64,000 nucleotides of DNA, taken from JADKAV01 sp963769435. GTDB lineage: Bacteria; Actinomycetota; Actinomycetes; S36-B12; UBA10799. The position numbers were made by a program, and so were the translations under genes. Below are positions 1 to 7,949 of this stretch, piece by piece. The stretch spans positions 1,302,001-1,366,000 of the forward strand of contig CAVYLN010000002.1 of NCBI GenBank assembly GCA_963769435.1, read 5' to 3'. The notes under the pieces are model-generated. The model was not told the DNA's origin. It made no database searches and saw only the letters and a program-made list of their open reading frames with translations. Numbering within the stretch: the first letter of the stretch is position 1; every line of letters begins with the position of its first letter.

Positions 1-394
1 CCTCGGCGACCTGCTGCTTACCGTCCTTGATCTCGTACTCGTGATCCAGGATGTTGCCGGTGACTTCCAGCTCGGAACCATCTGCGAGTTCGGCTACCAG
101 GCGATGCCGGATCGGCGAGATCAACTTCTTCTTCACAGTTGCCGCGGTCGCGCCTTCGGGCGTCTCGATGACCATGGTGTCCTTGATGCGCAGCTTGCGC
201 TCCTGGATCTTGTAGAGCTCGCCTCCGCCGCGGGACTCGATGACCAGAGTGCGGCGCACCCGCAAGGCCTTACCGTTGACCTTGAAGATCCGGTCGCCTT
301 CACCGTCCAGGATCCAACTGTCGTCACCGATGGAGAAGATCTTCTCCTTCAGCTGGAACCGTGCACCGTTCTGAGAGTCTTTGCGTCTGAACAT
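1..394 (-). CDS. LURP-one-related (LOR) family protein, 3' end cut by window edge
   Basis: This minus-strand reading frame starts at the ATG complementary to 392-394 and runs off the left edge without a stop. The visible 131 residues begin MFRRKDSQNGARFQLKEKIF and continue with short beta-strand-like stretches such as WILDGEGDRIFKVNGKALRV and LYKIQERKLRIKDTMVIE. This matches the tubby-like LOR fold (YxjI type), whose bacterial members have no proven reaction but may bind lipid or scaffold at the membrane. It is transcribed divergently from the dacB-like gene, with a 161-bp gap between them. The family call rests on pattern recognition. The C-terminus is outside the window. Confidence 0.75.
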   Translation of the reverse strand, partial: MFRRKDSQNGARFQLKEKIFSIGDDSWILDGEGDRIFKVNGKALRVRRTLVIESRGGGELYKIQERKLRIKDTMVIETPEGATAATVKKKLISPIRHRLVAELADGSELEVTGNILDHEYEIKDGKQQVAE

Positions 395-555
395 GGCGAC
401 AGTGTGCCAGGAAGCGGGGGCGGTCATGCGGTCTTGCGGCCGCAGCCGGCGACCCCCATCCGCCACCCCGAGATCCAGTGACCGGGATCGTGGCAGCCCC
501 GTTGGGACAACTGGCGCGGTAGCCTCAGTGCCTGCCCCGATAGAAAGCAGCCCCC

Positions 556-2112
556 ATGCGCCGAGTTGTCGTCGTCCTGGCTCTCCTTCCCCTCGCCGCA
601 TGTTCATCGAGCGGCGCCGAGCCCGATGCGTCGGCGTCTTCCATCCCGGGCCTGCCCGCCAGTGCCATCGAGGTCATCGAGTCGGCCCCCTACGCCAACG
701 GCATCTGGGGGATCCACGTCACCGACGCGGAGTCCGGGGAGGTGCTCGTCGACTACAACAGCGCCACCCTGTTGGAGCCGGCCTCGGTGACCAAGACCTA
801 CAGCGTGGGTTCGGCGTGGCTGAAGTTCGGGCCGGACTCGAAGATCACCACGCCGGTGGTCCGCGACGGCGAGATCGACGGCGGCGGCCTCGACGGAGAT
901 CTCGTACTGGTGGCCAAAGGCGACGTCCTGATGGGCGGGCAGACCGGACCCGATGGCCAGGTGGTCTTCACCAACATGGACCACAACGACGCAAATCTGT
1001 TGCCCGGTGCGACCATCGCGGACAACAACCCCCTGGCGGGTCTCGACGATCTCGCCGAGCAGGTCAAGGCCGCTGGGATCGACCGCATCGACGGTGACGT
1101 CATCATCGACGACCGGCTGTGGATCACTCGCGACCTCGGGGAGAACGACGGGCCCGTCTCACCGATCGTCATCAACAACAACCTCATCGATGTGGTGGCC
1201 ACGCCCGGCCAGGTCGGCGCGCGGCCGAGCATCGAGGTGCGGCCGCAGGTCGCTCCGTGGCGGGTGGTCAACCGGGTGGAGACCGTGGCCGCCGGCGAGG
1301 ACACCGCAATCGAATTGAGCAGTCCCAGGTACGGCGTCATCCTCCTGCGCGGGACCATTGCGGCGGACGCAGAACCACAGTTGAAGGTCGAGCACTTCAC
1401 CGATCCGCCCCGCTTCGCGCGCACGGCGTTCATCGAGGCGCTGGAACGTGCGGGAGTGACCGTGTCCGCCGACCCCACCGCTCCCAACCCGCGACGTGCA
1501 CTGCCTGACCAGGTCGACTCGCTGCCGGAGGTCGCCGCCCTCGAGGGTCTGCCGCTCGAAGAGAACGCCACCTACATCCTCAAGGTCAGCTACAACCGCG
1601 GCGCCCAGACCCAGGTGTGCCTGCTCGCGGCGTCGGTCGGCAGCAGGGACTGCGACGACGGTTTTCCGGAGATGGCCAAGGTGCTCAGCCAAGCAGGAGT
1701 CGACCCGACGCAGGCCTCACTCGTGGACGGGTCGGGGCTGCCCGGCAACTTCGTCACGCCGACGTCCGTCACACAGTTGATGCAGGTCTTCAACGCCCGC
1801 CCGGACGCGCAGCAGTGGCAGGAGGCGCTGCCGATCATGGGTGTGGACGGGTCGGTCGCCGAGGTGCAGAAGGAGAGTCCGGCCGCCGGCAAGGTGTTCG
1901 CCAAGACCGGCACACTCGGTGGCGCGGACCTGCTGAACCAGCGCCTGCGGGTGGAGACCAAGGCGCTGGGCGGCTACATCGAGGCCGAGTCGGGACGCAA
2001 ACTCGCGATCGCGATCATCGTCAACCAGGCGATGTTCGACGACATCGAAGGGGTCTTCGCAGCGAACGAGGACCTGGGCAAGATCGCGACGAGTCTGTAC
2101 GAGGCGTACTAG
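556..2112 (+). CDS. dacB: D-alanyl-D-alanine carboxypeptidase/endopeptidase, PBP4 (S13) family lipoprotein
   Basis: A 518-residue exported penicillin-binding protein that should trim or cleave D-Ala peptides of peptidoglycan outside the membrane. The N-terminus is a lipoprotein signal with lipobox LAAC and lipidated Cys16. The three active-site motifs are present in order: SVTK (about 77-80, with Ser77 as nucleophile), SYN inside VSYNRGAQ, and KTGTLGG near the C-terminus. The long insert between the first two motifs is typical of S13 enzymes, and the length is normal. A divergent promoter region is shared with the LOR gene. The next gene runs convergently 8 bp downstream. The ATG at 556 gives a perfect signal peptide, so the start is well supported. 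Confidence 0.9.
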   Translation: MRRVVVVLALLPLAACSSSGAEPDASASSIPGLPASAIEVIESAPYANGIWGIHVTDAESGEVLVDYNSATLLEPASVTKTYSVGSAWLKFGPDSKITTPVVRDGEIDGGGLDGDLVLVAKGDVLMGGQTGPDGQVVFTNMDHNDANLLPGATIADNNPLAGLDDLAEQVKAAGIDRIDGDVIIDDRLWITRDLGENDGPVSPIVINNNLIDVVATPGQVGARPSIEVRPQVAPWRVVNRVETVAAGEDTAIELSSPRYGVILLRGTIAADAEPQLKVEHFTDPPRFARTAFIEALERAGVTVSADPTAPNPRRALPDQVDSLPEVAALEGLPLEENATYILKVSYNRGAQTQVCLLAASVGSRDCDDGFPEMAKVLSQAGVDPTQASLVDGSGLPGNFVTPTSVTQLMQVFNARPDAQQWQEALPIMGVDGSVAEVQKESPAAGKVFAKTGTLGGADLLNQRLRVETKALGGYIEAESGRKLAIAIIVNQAMFDDIEGVFAANEDLGKIATSLYEAY

Positions 2113-2120
2113 CGGCGCCC

Positions 2121-2957
2121 TCAGGCCTCTTGACGCGCCGCGACCTCGCCGGCCCATCCCGTGATGATCCGGCGCATCATCGTCGGACCGGTCCTGGCCA
2201 GCGCGGTTGCGAAGGCTTGACCCGCCACAGAAGCCTCGGGCGTGAAGGTGAATCGCATGGTCACCCGGGATCGGCGAGAACCCGCATCTGCGACTGACCA
2301 ACTCCCCTGCATGAGCGCCATCGGGTAGGGGTAGTCGGAGGCATCGGTGTGAACTTCCACCGAGAACGACTCGCCCGGACGCCAGACGGTAAGTGTCTCG
2401 TCCCAGTGTTTGTCGCGGATGTCCCAGCAGCGACGCTGCCCGCCAACGGCCGGGCTCACGAAGGCGCCCACCTTGGAAAGGTTGGGCGAAAGGCGCGCGT
2501 AGACCTCGGGGTCCGTCATCACCTCCCAGACATCTGCGGGATCACCCTCGACTGTCCGCGTCACCTCGACGACACGAACACCCGGTTGCGTCAGCCGGGC
2601 GGCGGCCCGGGCCTGAAGGACTGCGAGGACCGCGACCGGAATGGTGCTGGCCATCGCGATCACGGTACCGGCGGCCGCCGGCCGCGAGACCACCAGGAAC
2701 AGCGCCACGCTCAGAGCCCATGCGGCATCGGCGGCAGCGACGATCAGGCCGACACGTGCGGTGGCCCGGCCGCCCGTACTGAGCCAGCCGACCACTCCCG
2801 CGTAGCCGATGAGACCAGCGCCGAGCGCCACCACCGCCTCGGTGGGCAGTCCCAGAGCCTCGGCGAGCCGACCACTCACGACCACGGCCAGGGCACCGGA
2901 CACCCCCGAGTAGACAGCATTGACGCGGAGCCACAGATTCAGTCGGTTCGATGCCAT
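2121..2957 (-). CDS. Membrane protein with C-terminal SRPBCC (START-like) domain
   Basis: A 278-residue protein with four predicted membrane segments in the first 120 residues (for example VVALGAGLIGYAGVVGWL). A soluble domain from about 128 onward reads VEVTRTVEGDPADVWEVMTD, the usual opening of the SRPBCC/polyketide-cyclase fold, which binds hydrophobic ligands. It is divergent from a TetR regulator at 3021, and an 18-bp palindrome lies between them. The pair is probably an autoregulated module in which the TetR protein represses this gene. The ligand is unknown. Fusion of membrane helices to an SRPBCC domain occurs in other actinobacterial proteins of unknown function. Confidence 0.75.
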   Translation of the reverse strand: MASNRLNLWLRVNAVYSGVSGALAVVVSGRLAEALGLPTEAVVALGAGLIGYAGVVGWLSTGGRATARVGLIVAAADAAWALSVALFLVVSRPAAAGTVIAMASTIPVAVLAVLQARAAARLTQPGVRVVEVTRTVEGDPADVWEVMTDPEVYARLSPNLSKVGAFVSPAVGGQRRCWDIRDKHWDETLTVWRPGESFSVEVHTDASDYPYPMALMQGSWSVADAGSRRSRVTMRFTFTPEASVAGQAFATALARTGPTMMRRIITGWAGEVAARQEA

Positions 2958-2968
2958 GCCCGAACTTT

Positions 2969-2986
2969 AGTAAACGCTCGTTCACT
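2969..2986. promoter_or_regulatory. Candidate TetR operator between SRPBCC gene and tetR
   Basis: The sequence AGTAAACGCTCGTTCACT matches its own reverse complement at 14 of 18 positions. It lies in the 63-bp divergent gap, 12 bp from the SRPBCC start and 34 bp from the TetR start. That is where an autoregulating TetR protein would bind. The binding protein is inferred from position only. Confidence 0.6.
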
Positions 2987-3020
2987 TTGTCAAAGGTCGT
3001 TCTCCTACTACGATGGAGCC

Positions 3021-3626
3021 GTGGTCGACCAGCGACGAGTCCGGGGTGAGCGGACCAGACAGGAGATCCTGCGTGCCGCCGCCGATCTCGCGAGCCGCCG
3101 CGGCGTCGAGGCGCTCACGCTCGGAGCCCTCGCCGAAGAGTTGGAGATGTCCAAGAGCGGTGTCGTGAAGCACTTCGGGTCCCGCGAGCAACTGCAACTG
3201 GCGACCATCGACCATGCCGCGGCGGTGTTCGCCGGCGTCGTGCTGGCCGGTGCCGCCGACCAGACTCCGGGGCTCGATCGGTTGCGTACGATCACGGCGG
3301 CCTGGCTCGACTACCTCACCGGCACGACCTTCAGCGGCGGGTGTTTCTTCTACGCTGCCGCTGCGGAACTCGACCGACAGCCGGGGCCCTTGCGCGAATC
3401 CATCCGGGCGATCGTCACCGCCGGGTTGTCCCTGCTACGCGAGGACTTGCGGGCGGCGCTCGACACTGGGGACCTGCGGGCCGACACCGACATCGAACAA
3501 CTCCTGTTCGAGATGCACGCGTACCTGCAGGAGGTCAGCCTCATGTACTTGCTGCTCGATGACCCGGATGGCCGTGTCCGGGGGGAGCGCGCGATCACGC
3601 AGCTGCTCCAGCGGCACGCGACGTAG
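3021..3626 (+). CDS. TetR/AcrR family transcriptional regulator
   Basis: A 201-residue one-component repressor. The N-terminal helix-turn-helix reads RGERTRQEILRAAADLASRR followed by TLGALAEELEMSKSGVVKHF, the standard TetR DNA-binding unit. The C-terminal ligand domain has the late GCFFYAAAAELDRQPGPLRE stretch seen in actinobacterial relatives with a TetR_C_33-like domain. I use the GTG at 3021 because upstream residues in the same open frame look non-coding and the start falls just before the helix-turn-helix. It is divergent from the SRPBCC membrane protein and probably regulates it and itself through the palindrome at 2969-2986. The ligand is unknown. Confidence 0.88.
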   Translation: MVDQRRVRGERTRQEILRAAADLASRRGVEALTLGALAEELEMSKSGVVKHFGSREQLQLATIDHAAAVFAGVVLAGAADQTPGLDRLRTITAAWLDYLTGTTFSGGCFFYAAAAELDRQPGPLRESIRAIVTAGLSLLREDLRAALDTGDLRADTDIEQLLFEMHAYLQEVSLMYLLLDDPDGRVRGERAITQLLQRHAT

Positions 3627-3635
3627 CAGTAGCCC

Positions 3636-4709
3636 TCAGACCTCGACCACGTCCGGGAAGGTCTCGACGAGGTAGTCGACGAACGCCGGGCCGACTCGCT
3701 CCTGCCGCAGGACGTCGACCGACACCGGCATGGGGCGGGCCACGAACTCCGGATCGGCCAGAGCCCGCGCCGCGAAGTCGTGCTGCACGATCGCCGCCTT
3801 GCCGACCGAGACGAAATCCGCACCCTTGTCCAGGCACCACTGCAGATCCGCGGTCGATCGCGCACTGCCCGTAACGCCCAACCGCGCCCCACCGCGCGGC
3901 AGGTCCACGAAGTGGTCGATGAGCAGGCCGTCGCCGCCTTTCCGCGGCCGCATGAAGACGTTCCACAGCGACAGATCGAGGTAGTCCAACAGTCCCGACT
4001 CGAGCGCCCGCCGCGCATACTCGCGGCCGTCCTGAACAGAGGTGCCGAACCCCTCTGGCGAAAGGCGCAGTCCGAGTTGGAAGCCCGGACCGGTCGCCGC
4101 GCGAATACCTTCCAGGACTTCGAGGAGCATGCGGAAGCGGCCGTCCAGGGATCCGCCGTACCCGTCGGTGCGATGGTTGCGCGAGGTGTCGAGGAACTGC
4201 CCGATCAGGTAGCCGTGGGCGCCGTGCACCTCGACCCCGTCGAAACCCGCCTGCTCCGCGAGCACCGCGGCCGCGACGAAGTCATCAACCGTCGCCGCGA
4301 TGTCGTCGAGTGTCATCGCCACCGCATCGTGGGCCGGGTCGTCCCATGGGCACTGCGCCGCGCTGCCGGTGATCTCCCGTTCGGCCCGCCGTCCGCCGTG
4401 GTGGAGTTGCACGGCGCTGCGGGACCCGGCCGCGCGCAGGCCGTCCGCCAGCTGACGCAGACCGGGAAGGTGGTGAGTACCGGCCACGCCCAACTGCCCA
4501 CGCCAGACTTGACCCGCAGGGGCGACGAAGGCCGCCGCTGTCATCACCAGGCCGAATCCGCCGGCGGCTCGAGCCGTCAGCCAGGCCACCTCGTCGGCCG
4601 ACAGAGCGCCGTCGGCGTTGCTCTGCGTGTTCGTCAACGGCGCCAACCCGATGCGGTTCTTCCAGGTCGGACCGTGGGCGAAGGTCAGTGGCTCAGTGGG
4701 CATCGGCAC
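3636..4709 (-). CDS. Old yellow enzyme family NADH:flavin oxidoreductase
   Basis: A 357-residue FMN-dependent TIM-barrel enzyme expected to reduce activated C=C bonds (enones, nitro compounds) in the cytoplasm using NAD(P)H. The core motif VEVHGAHGYLIGQFLDTSRN at about 159-178 carries the His162/His165 substrate-binding pair. It is followed by the family signature around DGYGGSLDGR. The N-terminus, NRIGLAPLTNTQS, is the typical flavin-binding beta-1 strand. The C-terminal VSVGKAAIVQHD covers the phosphate-binding loop. It converges on the tetR gene with a 9-bp gap and is divergent from the hydrolase at 4832. The physiological substrate cannot be read from sequence. Confidence 0.9.
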   Translation of the reverse strand: MPMPTEPLTFAHGPTWKNRIGLAPLTNTQSNADGALSADEVAWLTARAAGGFGLVMTAAAFVAPAGQVWRGQLGVAGTHHLPGLRQLADGLRAAGSRSAVQLHHGGRRAEREITGSAAQCPWDDPAHDAVAMTLDDIAATVDDFVAAAVLAEQAGFDGVEVHGAHGYLIGQFLDTSRNHRTDGYGGSLDGRFRMLLEVLEGIRAATGPGFQLGLRLSPEGFGTSVQDGREYARRALESGLLDYLDLSLWNVFMRPRKGGDGLLIDHFVDLPRGGARLGVTGSARSTADLQWCLDKGADFVSVGKAAIVQHDFAARALADPEFVARPMPVSVDVLRQERVGPAFVDYLVETFPDVVEV

Positions 4710-4831
4710 GCCTCGATCCTACGGACGGCGCCGGATGGCGGGGGTCGCACCTGGAACCGGGCGTTCACCCGGAGTTGATGCTGCCCACCTTGCTAGCCTC
4801 CTGGCCACAACAGGCCGAGAGGGAAACCATC

Positions 4832-6031
4832 GTGGGCTACCGATTCACCGCTGATGACGACGTCAACTTCCGCGTGCAGGTGATGCTGGGCGGCGTGATC
4901 TACGGGTTGGGGGACATCGGCGAGATCCTGCAGGCCGTCTCGGCCATCGGCGACGGCGGCGACCGGACCTGGTCCAGCACGTTCGCCGCGCTCGGTAAAC
5001 GGATCGAGGCGGTGGCGGACACGGCGAAAGCGGCCGGCAACACCCGCAGCGCCCGGGACGCCTACCTGCGTGCTGCCGTCTACTACGCCGCCCAGCAGGA
5101 CGCGGAGGTCTCGTACGCCGACGACGACACGCTCCTGTCGACGTTCCGCGACCACCGCAGATGCTGGGACGCGTTCGCGCAACTCAACGAGCCCGTCCTC
5201 GAACCGGTGGCGATCCCCTACGAGGGCTCCACCATGCCGGGTTACTTCCTCAGTGTGGACGGTACGCAGCGCCCGACCATGGTGATCATCAACGGCAGCG
5301 ACGGACCCGTGACGTGGGTCTGGACCCTGGCACAGGCCTGTCAGGACCACGGCTACAACGCGCTCATGTTCGACGGTCCGGGCCAGCAGTCCATGCTCTT
5401 CGAGCAGAAGATCCCCTTCCGCCCGGACTGGGAGAACGTGATCACCCCGGTGGTCGACTTCATCTCCGGACGAGCCGACGTGGACGCGGAATCCTTGGTT
5501 CTGTGGGGCGGAAGCCAGGGAGGCTATTGGGCGCCACGGGCGCTGGCGTTCGAGAAGCGGTTCGCCGCCGGCGTGTTCGATCCCGGGGTGGTCGATGTCG
5601 GCGAGTCGTGGCTGGCCCACCTGCCACCGGAACTGATCCAGCTGCTCGACACCGGCGACCGGAGCGACTTCGACGCTGCGATGAGCGGCGGTATGTCGGA
5701 TCCGCAGACCAAAGCGATGTGGAACTTCCGGGCACGCCCCTACGGCACCTTCGACCCGTTCGACGTGTACTCGCAGATCCGCCAGTACAACCTGACGGAG
5801 GTGGCGAGCAAGATCACCGCGCCGGTGATGATCTGCGATCCGGAAGGTGAGCAGTTCTGGCCGGGACAGCCCGAGAGACTGGCGGGGATGGTCAGTGGTC
5901 CAGTGAATCTGGTCAAGTTCACTGCAGAGGAGGGCGCGGACATGCACTGTGAGCCGATGGCGCGCTCACTGGTCTACCAGCGCATGTTCGACTGGCTGGC
6001 GACCGTGCTGACACCTGCGCGGGCCATGTAG
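4832..6031 (+). CDS. Alpha/beta hydrolase, DUF1100/FrsA-like
   Basis: A 399-residue cytoplasmic hydrolase with a helical N-terminal part of about 130 residues and a C-terminal alpha/beta fold. The nucleophile elbow WGGSQGGYW places Ser228, an aspartate lies in the region of ITAPVMICDPEGEQFWPGQ, and the histidine is in GADMHCEP. This layout resembles 2,6-dihydroxypseudooxynicotine hydrolase and the DUF1100 esterases, which act on C-C or ester bonds. I chose the GTG at 4832 because GAGAGGGA precedes it at good distance and the N-terminus then matches relatives (MGYRFTADDDVNFR). The open frame extends upstream to 4688 without family support. The substrate is unknown. Confidence 0.8.
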   Translation: MGYRFTADDDVNFRVQVMLGGVIYGLGDIGEILQAVSAIGDGGDRTWSSTFAALGKRIEAVADTAKAAGNTRSARDAYLRAAVYYAAQQDAEVSYADDDTLLSTFRDHRRCWDAFAQLNEPVLEPVAIPYEGSTMPGYFLSVDGTQRPTMVIINGSDGPVTWVWTLAQACQDHGYNALMFDGPGQQSMLFEQKIPFRPDWENVITPVVDFISGRADVDAESLVLWGGSQGGYWAPRALAFEKRFAAGVFDPGVVDVGESWLAHLPPELIQLLDTGDRSDFDAAMSGGMSDPQTKAMWNFRARPYGTFDPFDVYSQIRQYNLTEVASKITAPVMICDPEGEQFWPGQPERLAGMVSGPVNLVKFTAEEGADMHCEPMARSLVYQRMFDWLATVLTPARAM

Positions 6032-6051
6032 CGCGGCAGCCCACACCACAT

Positions 6052-6705
6052 TCACAACTTCGCGATCCCGCCCACCAGCAGCCAGAGGCCGATCACGCCG
6101 AACACCGCGGCCGCCACGGCGGTGTTGTTCCGCTGCAGCCACTCACGCGCAGTCACCAGCGCCCGTAGAGTTCCCTCACCGCCGACCAGGAACACCAACA
6201 AGGGGCCCGCGACGCTGGCGGCACCCACGAGGACGAAGACCACCAGGGCGACCCCGGCACCCACCACTCCGGCCCCGCCGGCACCGATGGCCAGTCCTGC
6301 GGCCAGTGCCATGAGCAGTTCCTTGGGGTTGGCCGCGGACATCAGAACTCCGAAACGGACCGCCTCCCGGGGCCCCGCCTCCATGACGCCGGCCAACCAC
6401 TCGGGTGCGGGTCTGGACGACCGGCCCAGCCACATCCTGATGGCCAACGCCAGCAATGCCACTCCCAGCACGATGCGCAACCACGTGGCCCACCCCCTCG
6501 CTCCGTCCTGCACATCGATGGCCCCTGCGAAGAGGGAGAACAGTACGGTCACCGCGGTCAGGCCGAGGGTCCAGGTCACGACGTAGACGACTGCGGTCTG
6601 CCGTGGATGCGGCGTGAAGAGCATTACGATCGAGACGATCACCGGTAGCGGCGAGGCGAACACACCCAGGGCGAAGGGAAGGACCTCGATGATCAGTTCC
6701 GGCAC
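6052..6705 (-). CDS. GAP family (peptidoglycolipid-addressing-protein-like) membrane protein
   Basis: A 217-residue integral membrane protein with six predicted helices. The opening PELIIEVLPFALGVFASPLP and the internal SAANPKELLMALAAGLA are hallmarks of the Sap/GAP family, which is related to LysE exporters. Mycobacterial members help move glycolipids to the cell surface. The role here is inferred from family only. The start is taken at the GTG complementary to 6703-6705, where family similarity begins. An in-frame ATG at 6756 would add 17 residues with no likeness to the family. It converges with the hydrolase at 6031. Confidence 0.8.
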   Translation of the reverse strand: MPELIIEVLPFALGVFASPLPVIVSIVMLFTPHPRQTAVVYVVTWTLGLTAVTVLFSLFAGAIDVQDGARGWATWLRIVLGVALLALAIRMWLGRSSRPAPEWLAGVMEAGPREAVRFGVLMSAANPKELLMALAAGLAIGAGGAGVVGAGVALVVFVLVGAASVAGPLLVFLVGGEGTLRALVTAREWLQRNNTAVAAAVFGVIGLWLLVGGIAKL

Positions 6706-6782
6706 CGGGCCATTGTGGCCGCTCGCCCGGACTGTTGGTCGATCTGCGGACACCATCCCCGCGGATGGGCGCCCGCTCAGAC

Positions 6783-6794
6783 GTGATCAATCAC
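6783..6794. promoter_or_regulatory. Short inverted repeat, possible operator
   Basis: GTGATCAATCAC is a perfect 5+5 inverted repeat with a 2-nt centre. It lies in the gap between the GAP-family gene and the small ORF at 6864, about 80 bp upstream of the latter. A regulator site is possible; short palindromes also arise by chance. Confidence 0.3.
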
Positions 6795-6830
6795 TCACCT
6801 CGCCCTCCCGACACCCGTCATGGATGCCGA

Positions 6831-6843
6831 TACACTACGTAGT
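6831..6843 (+). promoter_or_regulatory. Possible -10 element overlapping a 10-bp palindrome
   Basis: TACACT at 6831-6836 fits the TAnnnT pattern of an actinobacterial -10 box, 27 nt before the start of the small ORF at 6864. It overlaps the perfect palindrome ACTACGTAGT (6834-6843). I see no convincing -35 box. A repressor binding the palindrome would block such a promoter. Confidence 0.3.
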
Positions 6844-6863
6844 AGAGCGGAAGAGGTGCGATT

Positions 6864-7025
6864 ATGAATGCCCACACGAGGCAATACCGGGGTCAGAAGA
6901 TCGTGAATCGGACGTGGTCCGTAGTGGCGCACCTGGTGGATGACGTCGAGCCCGACCGGCTTTCGACGGTCGCCCCGATGGGGGCCGACGGCACGAGGGC
7001 GAAGATCTTCTCCCAGAACCGCTGA
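6864..7025 (+). CDS. Small hypothetical protein (53 aa)
   Basis: An ATG at 6864, preceded by AGAGG at suitable distance, opens a 53-codon frame ending in TGA at 7023-7025. The product begins MNAHTRQYRGQKIVNRTWSV and has a central acidic stretch (LVDDVEPDR). Third codon positions are mostly G or C, as in neighbouring genes. I do not recognise a family. It has no signal peptide or membrane helix. It sits between the GAP-family gene and a 66-bp repeat. Treat it as a probable but unproven gene. Confidence 0.45.
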   Translation: MNAHTRQYRGQKIVNRTWSVVAHLVDDVEPDRLSTVAPMGADGTRAKIFSQNR

Positions 7026-7058
7026 ACCGACGGACTCACGCCGGCTCGGGGGCCCGGT

Positions 7059-7124
7059 TTCGGCTGTCCTGAAAGCCCACTCATTGTGTAGCGATGACTG
7101 TCGCTGCGGTCACGATTGGGCCAA
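7059..7124. repeat. 66-bp dispersed repeat, copy 1
   Basis: This copy matches 7842-7907 at 60 of 66 positions in the same orientation. It contains TGACTG and CGGTCA as arms around a 6-nt loop, flanked by GCCC and GGGC. It lies just past the 3' end of the SnoaL-like gene. Confidence 0.8.
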
Positions 7125-7154
7125 GTCGCGCATCGAGCATGCCCGGCTTCGGCA

Positions 7155-7625
7155 CTAGCCGGTGCGACGTCGCTGGAACCCGTCCAACTGCCGGTTGGCC
7201 AGCTGTCGCATGACCAACGGCAGCAGTGGGGTTCTGCCCAATACGGACCCCACCGGCCCGAAGGCCTGCCCTGCCCATGTAGCGAAGTCGAAACTGTCCG
7301 TGTGTTCGACGATCAGCCCGCTTCCCAGGACGAATGTGGCGTCGACGACGTTGTGCACGCGACGGCCGGTGGCGCTGAAGGTGTAGTCGGCCTCCCAGTG
7401 GGCCCGGCCGACACGATCGGTGACTTCGATCCCGCTGGCCCGCACCTCGAGATCCTTGCCTGCGCGGCACAGCATGCGCCACATGTCCCGTGCGCGTTCT
7501 CCCTGCAACTGCCCGAACGCCGGATCGTGGAAGACCACGTCGTCGGCGTAGCAGGACGCCATGGTCTCGGCGTCGCGGACTGCGAAGGCCTCGTAGAATC
7601 GGGTGACCACATCGACGCCTGACAT
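7155..7625 (-). CDS. SnoaL-like / NTF2-fold protein
   Basis: A 156-residue single-domain protein. The pattern VVTRFYEAFAVRDAETMASC then YADDVVFHDPAFGQLQGERA is the classic opening of SnoaL-like polyketide-cyclase-fold proteins. Later RAHWEADYTFSATGRRVHN and VVDATFVLGSGLIVEHTDSF supply the central sheet. Members include isomerases, cyclases and ligand binders, so no reaction is assigned. I place the start at the ATG complementary to 7623-7625, which gives MSGVDVVTRFYEAF; an ATG four codons upstream is also possible. The gene is bracketed by two direct copies of a 66-bp repeat (7059 and 7842), an arrangement that could mark a transposed or duplicated segment. Confidence 0.78.
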   Translation of the reverse strand: MSGVDVVTRFYEAFAVRDAETMASCYADDVVFHDPAFGQLQGERARDMWRMLCRAGKDLEVRASGIEVTDRVGRAHWEADYTFSATGRRVHNVVDATFVLGSGLIVEHTDSFDFATWAGQAFGPVGSVLGRTPLLPLVMRQLANRQLDGFQRRRTG

Positions 7626-7949
7626 CTCACAGACCATACGGGACCAACGGGGCTACGGCACCGCGAGCGTTTCTGCCCCTCGCCTGCGGCGAACGGATAT
7701 CTGGGGTCGGATTGCCGGCAGTGGTCGCACGGCACCTCTGGGGCATGTGGGTGCCCTGCTGAGGCGACCAGAGTTGTGCGACCGCGACCGGAGGAACGCT
7801 CGCCGGACGGGGTGCGCGGGCAGCAGCAAGCCGAGCGGAGTTCCGGCTGTCTTGAAAGCCCGCCCATTGTGGAGCGATGACCGTCGCTGCGGTCACGATT
7901 GGGCCAACGACACTTCTCCCGGCACCCCTTGCCGCGGGACAATGGAGGC
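7626..7949. other. 324-bp divergent gap holding repeat copy 2
   Basis: This gap separates the SnoaL-like gene from the secreted protein at 7950. Apart from the 66-bp repeat at 7842-7907 and a GGAGG ribosome binding site just before 7950, I see nothing I can name. Open frames here have no family likeness. Confidence 0.6.
7842..7907. repeat. 66-bp dispersed repeat, copy 2
   Basis: Direct copy of 7059-7124 with six substitutions. Here the inner hairpin is perfect: TGACCG, loop TCGCTG, CGGTCA. It lies 42 bp upstream of the secreted protein gene at 7950. Confidence 0.8.

Noticed and set aside
7059..7907. SnoaL-like gene as a composite transposon between 66-bp repeats
   Set aside because: No transposase, no target duplication, and the repeats are direct and hairpin-bearing. 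I keep only the observation of the repeats.
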